40,219 nt of DNA from Devosiaceae bacterium (GTDB lineage: Bacteria; Pseudomonadota; Alphaproteobacteria; Rhizobiales; Devosiaceae). How positions within the stretch are numbered: position 1 is the stretch's first letter; every line of letters begins with the position of its first letter. Position numbers and translations under genes: made by a program. Where the stretch lies: assembly GCA_021648375.1 (NCBI GenBank), contig JAKISW010000025.1, forward strand, positions 1 to 40,219. The letters are read 5' to 3'. The notes beneath the pieces are model-generated. The model was not told the origin of the DNA and did no database searches. It saw only the letters and a list, made by a program, of their open reading frames with translations. Shown piece by piece: positions 34,511 through 40,219 of the stretch.

Positions 34511-35068
34511 CTATTCCCTTGGTGTTTCTTTGGGAAGTTGCGCAACCGGGGCCTGCATGGCAGATGAAAACCGCCCCATAAAACCATTGATAACCCGCTG
34601 CGCACTGTTGCCGATCAGCTTGGAGCCAAGGGCCATGATGTTTTTGGAAGCGCCGCCACTGGCTTCAAATTCCAAAATAGTACCTGCTGCTCCGGGGCTT
34701 GAGGACCCATCGGGATCAATTTCCACCTCCTGAGACAAAAACTCCAGTTCGAAATCTTTTTCCAGCAGGCGATATTTGCTTAAATGCACGTCAGCTCTGG
34801 CTTTAGCCATGCCCAGAAAACTGCCCTTGGCATGACCGCAAAGGGTATAACTTTTTGCCTCAATTATATTGCTTAATTCCAATTCGCCGGCAAATTTTGG
34901 TTTTATGACCCCAAGATTGACCCTTATGGTCAATTCTAGCGTTGTCGAAGATTGCCATTCTATGCTGTCACATCCAGGAATTGCCTCTTTGAGTACCATT
35001 TCATCATTAAGAGCGCTCCAGACCCGTTTCCGCTTAGCAAAAATCAGGTATTTGCCGCTAAATTCCAT
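34511..35068 (-). CDS. CoxG-like SRPBCC-domain protein
   Basis: Small START/SRPBCC-fold protein of 185 residues. The N-terminus (FSGKYLIFAKRKRVWSALND, then IPGCDSIEW) and GTILEFEASGGA are typical of the CoxG group, named after a protein encoded with CO dehydrogenase. No CO dehydrogenase or molybdenum-enzyme genes are present here, so the name is not a function; CoxG relatives are thought to bind lipophilic ligands or cofactors at the membrane. AAGGG lies 8 nt upstream. It points toward ynjB, 129 nt away, and is divergent from the 35237 gene. Confidence 0.82.
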   Translation of the reverse strand: MEFSGKYLIFAKRKRVWSALNDEMVLKEAIPGCDSIEWQSSTTLELTIRVNLGVIKPKFAGELELSNIIEAKSYTLCGHAKGSFLGMAKARADVHLSKYRLLEKDFELEFLSQEVEIDPDGSSSPGAAGTILEFEASGGASKNIMALGSKLIGNSAQRVINGFMGRFSSAMQAPVAQLPKETPRE

Positions 35069-35236
35069 GGATTTTACCCTTTTATAGATTTTGCCCTTTT
35101 CATGCGGTATTCACGCACCAATATAAAACCGGGCCAGAGCATAGATGGTGACGCACAGTTGAGCTTGCAATTGCCAATTGCGTTCGGGTACGATTATGTC
35201 AAACAGACAAAGCTGAATTTAACAGGAGCACCAAGA
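35069..35236 (+). promoter_or_regulatory. Divergent promoter region with a GCAATT-GCC-AATTGC palindrome
   Basis: 168 nt between the CoxG-like gene and the three-gene cassette. GCAATT-GCC-AATTGC occupies 35167-35181. A possible promoter for the cassette is TTGCAA, 18 bp, TACGAT (roughly 35166-35195), which would overlap the palindrome and let a bound protein repress. Both boxes match the consensus at four of six positions only. Confidence 0.35.
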
Positions 35237-36442
35237 ATGGCCAACGATGTAGTAAACAAACCCTTGGATGTGGTAAACAAGCCCTTGCAATATCTGGATA
35301 AAGCCATGGGCTCTATTCGTGAGCTGGGACTTTGGCCCGAAAAAACTGAAGAAGCCCCAATTACCGGGCTTTTGCAACAAATCACAGCCCTGGATGAAAC
35401 CAAAGTTTTATTGATCGGGCGCACACTTAATCAGGCCTCAATATTCAACGATGTGGTGCGCGAACAGGTTGCCGCCATGAATATTGGCACCCGTTATGAA
35501 GATATAACCAAGGGGTTTGATTCTATTCGTGATGACGCCAAGGCAATGGTTGATCAGCTTGATGATGGAAAAATTGACCTGTTGGAGCGAACTTCCAACG
35601 TCTGGATGAAAATTACCCGTGGAGATATATCCGCCCGCTTTAACAAAATTCGCGATATTTATCTGGAAGTTTCCAAGGATACAAAAGACCAGGTAGACCG
35701 TGAGCAGACCATTTTAGAAGCTTACAGGGATTTTCGTGGTGCATTGAAACAATCCGAGGTTATGGCCCTTGAGGTGCTGGATACAGCCGAGGGAATGCTC
35801 AGTGATCGCAAAGAGGCTGTAAAGGGTGCCACAGGGGAACTGGAAGCGTTTAGCGAGGGAACGCCCGCCGACAGAGCACGTTTGGAAATGGTGCGCGATG
35901 AACGGGTGCGCGATTTGCAAAACGAAGAGCGTCGCTATCAGATCGCCAAAGACTTAAGCGATAATCTGACCATTTCCTATAACACCTCTGAAGTGGTTAT
36001 GGCGCGTCTGATGCAAACAACGAATGCCAAAGAGCGGGTTTATCAGCAATCCATCTCGTTTTTCACCACCAATGAAACCGTTTTGACCGCCCTATCGGCT
36101 TCTTTTACCGGTCTGTTTGGATTGCATGAAAGCACTGAAACCCTCAACGCCATGAAAGAGGGGATGTCAAAATCGCTGGAAACACTGGCTGAAATTGGCA
36201 ACACAGTGCAGGAAGAAGCTTTAAGGGCTGGCTATGGTCCCACCATTCGAGCTGAATCTGTTAAAATGCTGGTTGATAGTGTGGTCAGTTTTCAGGAAAA
36301 TTCAATTGCCATCATCGCTGAAATGCGCAAACTTTCGACCCAGAATTCAGCTGAAATTCGCGACGCGGTTGAGGATGGCAAACAAAGACTTGCCAAGCTT
36401 GCAGCCGATGGCAACGCTTTGATCCTGGAAGAATCAAAGTAA
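35237..36442 (+). CDS. Soluble helical-bundle protein of unknown function, cassette gene 1
   Basis: 401 residues from the ATG at 35237, chosen because AGGAG lies 8 nt upstream; the frame runs 95 codons further back but through the promoter region. There is no signal peptide or membrane segment. It is almost entirely polar, heptad-like helix, rich in Glu, Lys, Asp and Arg. The N-terminus has an exact tandem heptapeptide, DVVNKPL-DVVNKPL, encoded by 21-nt repeats (35246-35287; 19 of 21 bases alike). The least polar part is near residues 275-295 (TVLTALSASFTGLFGL). Homologues are often labelled 'cell surface protein', which the sequence does not support. The layout of long helices loosely resembles TelA/KlaA tellurite-resistance family proteins; that link is a guess. 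Confidence 0.85.
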   Translation: MANDVVNKPLDVVNKPLQYLDKAMGSIRELGLWPEKTEEAPITGLLQQITALDETKVLLIGRTLNQASIFNDVVREQVAAMNIGTRYEDITKGFDSIRDDAKAMVDQLDDGKIDLLERTSNVWMKITRGDISARFNKIRDIYLEVSKDTKDQVDREQTILEAYRDFRGALKQSEVMALEVLDTAEGMLSDRKEAVKGATGELEAFSEGTPADRARLEMVRDERVRDLQNEERRYQIAKDLSDNLTISYNTSEVVMARLMQTTNAKERVYQQSISFFTTNETVLTALSASFTGLFGLHESTETLNAMKEGMSKSLETLAEIGNTVQEEALRAGYGPTIRAESVKMLVDSVVSFQENSIAIIAEMRKLSTQNSAEIRDAVEDGKQRLAKLAADGNALILEESK

Positions 36443-36454
36443 AAAAAGGGTTTT

Positions 36455-36471
36455 GATTTGCACTGCAAATC
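36455..36471 (+). repeat. Near-perfect palindrome between cassette genes 1 and 2
   Basis: GATTTGC-ACT-GCAAATC forms a 7-bp stem with a 3-nt loop, 12 nt after the gene 1 stop. It is not followed by a T-run, so it is not an intrinsic terminator. It could stabilise the upstream message or be a processing site that sets different levels of genes 1 and 2. Confidence 0.4.
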
Positions 36472-36519
36472 TTGTGGCGACATTGAAAAGGGTTTCCAGG
36501 CTGAAGGGTCTTGCCAGCA

Positions 36520-37458
36520 ATGAGTGCTGATAACAAATTGGATGCGGCACCTTTAAGCGAGGTAATGCTGGCGATGGATGTAGTGGATACGCTGCGCTAT
36601 CGTCAGGATTTGGCGTTGCGTGAAATCAAGGGCGGTGAACGTAAATCGCGCATGATCGAACGCTTGCGCACCGTTTACGCGGAGCAGGGAATTAAAGTTC
36701 CCGATCGTATTCTGCTGGAAGGGGTGGAAGCCCTTGAAGAGGGGCGCTTTTCTTATGAACCTGCACCGGCAGGTTTTTCACGGACTCTGGCGCAGCTTTA
36801 TGTCTCCCGCTCCAAATGGGCAAAATGGGTGGTTGGCGGGGGATTGGCGGTATTCCTGTCAATCAGCGCATACTTTTTTGCCTACATTCCATATCAGCAA
36901 AACCAGCTTGAGACCGCTCGCATTGAGCTGGCTGAAGAAATGCCTGCACAAATGCAGGAAATTTTTCAAACAATATTTAATGAAACCAAAGTTCAAACGG
37001 CAGTTACCAGCGCCCGCGCCCTGCTTAAAAGAGGGCAGAGTGCAGCCCGCGAGGGAGACAGACTGGAAGCGCAAGATGCCCTTGCCGGTTTAACCGATAT
37101 AAGAGACCAATTACGGGCCAATTATTCGTTAAGGGTGGTCAACAGGGATGGAGTTCAGTCCGGATTTTGGACTTTCCCTGAAATCAACCGCGACGCAACC
37201 AATTACTATATCGTTGTGGAAGCGGTTGATGACGATGGAGACATTCTAAAACTACCAATTGCTAATGAAGAAACGGGACAGATTGAAACCGTGGCCCTGT
37301 GGGGTTTAAGGGTGCCGGAATTCGTTTATAATTCGGTTGGAGCCGACAAACGCGATGACGGTATTATTCAGCGCAATATAGTGGGACAAAAGGAAGCGGG
37401 ATTTTTGGAAATCAACTATGCAATTCCCGTAACAGGTGGGGCGGTAACGCGGTGGTAA
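36520..37458 (+). CDS. Single-pass membrane protein of unknown function (DUF6384-like), cassette gene 2
   Basis: 312 residues from the ATG at 36520; a TTG at 36511 in the same frame has AGGG only 3 nt away and is less likely. Three parts are visible: an N-terminal charged helical domain (1-100, with SEVMLAMDVVDTLRYRQDL and IERLRTVYAEQGIKVPDR), one membrane helix (about 101-123, WVVGGGLAVFLSISAYFFAY), and a C-terminal domain (124-312) with helices then a beta-rich end (NYYIVVEAVDDDGDILKLPI). The topology is probably N-in, with the C-terminal domain in the periplasm. From memory this matches DUF6384, unverified. Gene 3 starts 1 nt after its stop, so the two are translationally coupled. Confidence 0.85.
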   Translation: MSADNKLDAAPLSEVMLAMDVVDTLRYRQDLALREIKGGERKSRMIERLRTVYAEQGIKVPDRILLEGVEALEEGRFSYEPAPAGFSRTLAQLYVSRSKWAKWVVGGGLAVFLSISAYFFAYIPYQQNQLETARIELAEEMPAQMQEIFQTIFNETKVQTAVTSARALLKRGQSAAREGDRLEAQDALAGLTDIRDQLRANYSLRVVNRDGVQSGFWTFPEINRDATNYYIVVEAVDDDGDILKLPIANEETGQIETVALWGLRVPEFVYNSVGADKRDDGIIQRNIVGQKEAGFLEINYAIPVTGGAVTRW

Positions 37459-37459
37459 A

Positions 37460-39034
37460 ATGGCAATAAGCGGACCCAAAGCCCTGAGATCCCTTGATTC
37501 TGCTGTCAGGGATATTCGCCGGGAAGAAAATCAGATCGCAAAACGTCTTGCACGCAGTTCCGAACGGCTGGCAAAAGTTCGCGAAGGCGAAGCCGAGCTG
37601 TTTCGAAAACTTGCCGCCACCCGCCTTGGCATTAACCGTCTTGGTGCAGATGGGCAGAAGCAAATTGAAGGCAGGCTTTTTGCAGCGGAAAAAGCTGCGC
37701 GTGATGTTTTGAAAAAGCATGCCAGCCAGATTGCAAAATCTGAAAAACAACTGGAACAAATTGACAAAAAAATTGCCGCCAATGCCAAAGCCCGTCAGGA
37801 TATTCTTGAGGCGATGGAGAAGGATCAGGAAAAACTCAAAATTTTGTCTGATGAAATTTCGCGCATTGTAGAAAAAGACCCTCAATACACAAAAAAACGC
37901 CTTCGTTCCAACGAGTTGCGGGTAATTGCCGAGGAGGCGATTAAAAAAACCGAACAGGCTGAACTTGATCAGGAGCAAAAGGGGCAACCCTATCGTCAGG
38001 ATGCACTTTTTATGTATCTATGGGCGGCTGGGTATGGAACAAAAAATTACCGGGCAAATAATCTGATACGCTGGCTGGATGCAATGGTGGCTAAACTTAG
38101 CGACTATCAAAATGCCAGACCAAATTTTGCCATGCTCAACGAAATCCCCCTAAGGCTGCGTGAACATGCTCAACGACAAGAAGAGGCAGCACAAAGCGTT
38201 GAAGATGAACTTGATTTGATGGAAACTCAGGCCATTGAAAAAGCCGGCGGGGCGCCAATAACCAAAGCGCTTAGCAATGCACGCGAGAAACTGGATCAAA
38301 TCGACCAGAAAATGCTGGAAGCCGAAGATGAGCGCGATGAATTGGCCGTGCAGTTTGGCGATCTGGCCGATGGCAAGGACCCGGCATTTTCGAATGCAGT
38401 CAGCGATTTGGCAGCAGCTCTTAAGGGGCGCGATCTTGAGGATCTTATGAGCGATGCCAGAAAAACCGCAACCGGGCGCGATGATGGCATAGTCACCAAA
38501 ATTAGCGATACCCGCGCCAGAGCCTTTGATCAGGTAAACGAAATTCGTGAATTAAGAGAGCGGCTAAAGGTCTTGGAGAAAAGACGCCGTGAGCTTGAAG
38601 ATATCGGCTGGGAATTCAAAAAATCGCGCTTTGACGATCCACGATCCCAGTTTCGTCAGGATGAACTGGTGGGTGATATTTTAGGCGAGTTTTTGCGCGG
38701 AGCCATTACCGCTGCCAGCTATTGGGGCCAATGGCAAAACAGCCAGAGCTGGAAGGCTGGAAGCGGTGACTGGGGCGGCGGTTTTGGTCTGCCGCGACAG
38801 GGAAGAAGCAACAACCGCTCTCGCTCGAATTCCAGATCCAGCTCATCGCGTGGACCCTGGGGCAATTCAGGTTCGAAAAACTCCAGATCAAAGAACTCAG
38901 GAAAAACCCAACGCTCCCCATGGGCGCAACCCACAAGACGAGGAGGCGGATCAAGCAAAGGATTTTCGCGCCCACGCTCCGGCTCCAAAGGGTCACGTCG
39001 CTCAGGCAGTTTTAAGACCGGCGGCGGTTTTTGA
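37460..39034 (+). CDS. Coiled-coil protein with S/R/G-rich tail, cassette gene 3
   Basis: 524 residues, no signal peptide and no membrane segment. Residues 1 to about 175 are strongly basic/acidic coiled coil (IRREENQIAKRLARSSERLA and onward); about 175-225 is a more globular part (DALFMYLWAAGYGTKNYRAN); about 230-400 is again helical. From about 415 the sequence becomes Trp/Gly/Ser-rich (WGQWQNSQSWKAGSGDWGGG), then Ser/Arg/Asn-rich (SRSNSRSSSSRGPWG), ending GSFKTGGGF. Such tails often bind nucleic acid, polyanions or drive assembly; no family recognised. It is coupled to gene 2, and its last codons form part of a likely terminator. Confidence 0.83.
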   Translation: MAISGPKALRSLDSAVRDIRREENQIAKRLARSSERLAKVREGEAELFRKLAATRLGINRLGADGQKQIEGRLFAAEKAARDVLKKHASQIAKSEKQLEQIDKKIAANAKARQDILEAMEKDQEKLKILSDEISRIVEKDPQYTKKRLRSNELRVIAEEAIKKTEQAELDQEQKGQPYRQDALFMYLWAAGYGTKNYRANNLIRWLDAMVAKLSDYQNARPNFAMLNEIPLRLREHAQRQEEAAQSVEDELDLMETQAIEKAGGAPITKALSNAREKLDQIDQKMLEAEDERDELAVQFGDLADGKDPAFSNAVSDLAAALKGRDLEDLMSDARKTATGRDDGIVTKISDTRARAFDQVNEIRELRERLKVLEKRRRELEDIGWEFKKSRFDDPRSQFRQDELVGDILGEFLRGAITAASYWGQWQNSQSWKAGSGDWGGGFGLPRQGRSNNRSRSNSRSSSSRGPWGNSGSKNSRSKNSGKTQRSPWAQPTRRGGGSSKGFSRPRSGSKGSRRSGSFKTGGGF

Positions 39035-39040
39035 TTTTTG
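39015..39040 (+). terminator. Candidate intrinsic terminator at the end of cassette gene 3
   Basis: AGACCG-GCGG-CGGTTT (39015-39030) pairs as a 6-bp stem with one G-U and a 4-nt loop, followed by TTGATTTTTG. It overlaps the final codons and the stop, which suits the 9-nt gap to convergent edd. The short stem keeps confidence modest. Confidence 0.4.
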
Positions 39041-39043
39041 AAT

Positions 39044-40219
39044 TTAGGGCGTTTTTGTGCCAAATATACTGGCGCCATCGCTAGCCAAACCAACCCGCTG
39101 GCGAAATGAAGAAAACAATTCACGACCCATGCCCTGATGTTGAGCGCTCAAATCGCAAATCGCTGCTTTTCTGGCATTGAATTTTTCTTCATCGCCAACA
39201 AAGGTAAGCGTCCCCTTATCGGCATCAAGAAGCAGCATATCCCCGTCTCTTATCTTAGCAATTGGCCCGTCATTAAGTGCTTCCGGGGTCAAGTGAATAG
39301 CTGCGGGGACTTTGCCCGAAGCACCGGACATGCGCCCATCGGTTACCAGCGCCACCTTTAATCCCCGGTCCTGCAATATACCCAATAGAGGGGTCAGCTT
39401 ATGCAATTCGGGCATGCCAATAGCTTTTGGGCCACAAAAACGCACCACCGCGATCATATCTGAGGTCAATTTTCCTGTCTTAAAAGCATCCATCAACTCA
39501 CCTTGTGAATGAAAAACCTTCGCGGGAGCTTTTACACGTCGATGCTCAGGTTTAACCGCTGAAATTTTGATAATTGAATTACCCAGATTGCCTTTGAGTT
39601 CCTTTAATCCGCCATTGGCGGAAAAGGGAGTTTTAGTGGAGGTTAAAACCTTGGGCAGAGGAGAAACCTGTGGCACCGGCTCATAGGTTAGAGCGGCATC
39701 GACAAGTTTTGCCTCTTTGGTATATTTTTCCAACCCCGTTCCCACCACGGTTTTTACATCATTGTGCAAATAGCCATCTTCAAGCAGTTCGCGAATTAAA
39801 AAGCCCATGCCTCCGGCGGCGTGAAAATGGTTCACATCAGCCACCCCATTGGGATAAATTCTAGCCAATAAAGGCACGGATTGGGACAGTTCAGACATAT
39901 CGTCCCATGTTATGGAGATGCCCGCAGCAGCGGCAATGGCAATAAGGTGAATGGTCAGATTTGTGGAGCCGCCGGTGGCCAGCAAACCAACAATGCCATT
40001 AACAAGGACTTTTTCATCCAGCAATTGTCCAACGGGGGTATAATTTTCCCCTGTGGCTCGCAATGAGAGAAGCTGAGTTACAGCTTTTTTCGTCAAGGCA
40101 TTTCTAAGGGGTGAGTCGGGGGGAACAAAACTTGCGCCGGGCAGGTGCAGACCCATAATTTCCATCAGCATCTGGTTGGTATTTGCCGTGCCATAAAATG
40201 TGCAGGGGCCGGGAGAATG
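39044..40219 (-). CDS. edd: Phosphogluconate dehydratase, N-terminus missing
   Basis: Key enzyme of the Entner-Doudoroff pathway: 6-phosphogluconate to 2-keto-3-deoxy-6-phosphogluconate. About 391 C-terminal residues are visible; the frame is open to the right edge, so roughly 200 N-terminal residues are outside. The iron-sulphur-cluster segment GPCTFYGTANTNQM, a few residues from the edge, separates Edd from dihydroxyacid dehydratase IlvD. Downstream, GLLATGGSTNLTIHL, AAGGMGFLIRELL and VTDGRMSGASGKVPAAIHL are typical of the family. It converges with cassette gene 3. Any zwf, pgl or eda partners would lie outside. Confidence 0.95.
   Translation of the reverse strand, partial: HSPGPCTFYGTANTNQMLMEIMGLHLPGASFVPPDSPLRNALTKKAVTQLLSLRATGENYTPVGQLLDEKVLVNGIVGLLATGGSTNLTIHLIAIAAAAGISITWDDMSELSQSVPLLARIYPNGVADVNHFHAAGGMGFLIRELLEDGYLHNDVKTVVGTGLEKYTKEAKLVDAALTYEPVPQVSPLPKVLTSTKTPFSANGGLKELKGNLGNSIIKISAVKPEHRRVKAPAKVFHSQGELMDAFKTGKLTSDMIAVVRFCGPKAIGMPELHKLTPLLGILQDRGLKVALVTDGRMSGASGKVPAAIHLTPEALNDGPIAKIRDGDMLLLDADKGTLTFVGDEEKFNARKAAICDLSAQHQGMGRELFSSFRQRVGLASDGASIFGTKTP

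Noticed and set aside
37412..37987. 191-codon minus-strand Phe/Leu-rich ORF
   Set aside because: Antisense to the Lys/Glu-rich coiled coil of cassette gene 3; Glu and Lys codons read backward give Phe and Leu, mimicking a membrane protein.

Overview
The window is a chromosomal stretch of an alphaproteobacterium, most likely a member of the Hyphomicrobiales (Rhizobiales). Four things point there: a Caulobacter/Rhizobium-style Tad (Cpa) pilus locus, an Upp with the PRPP-loop variant I recall from Brucella and Bartonella, an Entner-Doudoroff dehydratase, and a three-gene helical/membrane cassette of a kind I recall only from alphaproteobacteria. Base composition looks moderate. Most genes are on the minus strand. 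I see no rRNA, tRNA, CRISPR array, insertion sequence, phage gene or transcription-regulator gene.

Layout: (1) 1-1508, 5' part of an oligopeptide-type ABC binding protein cut by the window edge, then an AT-rich gene-free region. (2) 2318-6029, a ribose/xylose-type sugar ABC importer (permease, binding protein, double ATPase) with a gene-free regulatory region upstream that carries a helically phased direct repeat. (3) 6737-17682, the Tad pilus locus. The minus arm runs Flp pilin, prepilin peptidase, CpaB, CpaC secretin, CpaE, CpaF, TadB, a small unknown basic protein, TadC. The plus arm holds a stand-alone CpaC-N-like protein and two TadE-like pseudopilins. No CpaD/RcpB or TadD is present. 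(4) 17738-30509, an unbroken 11-gene, about 12.8-kb nucleoside uptake and catabolism operon: BMP-family ABC importer, cdd, purine nucleoside phosphorylase, deoC, an ALDH16-type aldehyde dehydrogenase, deoA, deoB, upp. (5) 30714-34381, a YnjBCD-like ABC importer with an RNA hairpin over the ribosome-binding site of its first gene. (6) 34511-35068, an orphan CoxG-like SRPBCC protein. (7) 35237-39034, a divergently transcribed three-gene cassette of unknown function: soluble helical bundle, single-pass membrane protein, coiled-coil protein with an S/R/G-rich tail. (8) 39044-40219, the 3' part of edd, cut by the right edge.

How the genes work together: the nucleoside operon is a nearly complete route. 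The BMP importer brings nucleosides in. Cdd converts cytidine to uridine. The two phosphorylases release bases and (deoxy)ribose-1-phosphate, DeoB moves the phosphate to C5, and DeoC cleaves deoxyribose-5-phosphate to glyceraldehyde-3-phosphate and acetaldehyde. The ALDH16 protein is placed to oxidise the acetaldehyde, and Upp salvages uracil. The Tad genes make an adhesive Flp pilus. The 35237-39034 cassette is the best candidate for an undescribed system: its genes are packed like one operon, its proteins fit an inner-membrane complex, and none has a function I can assign.
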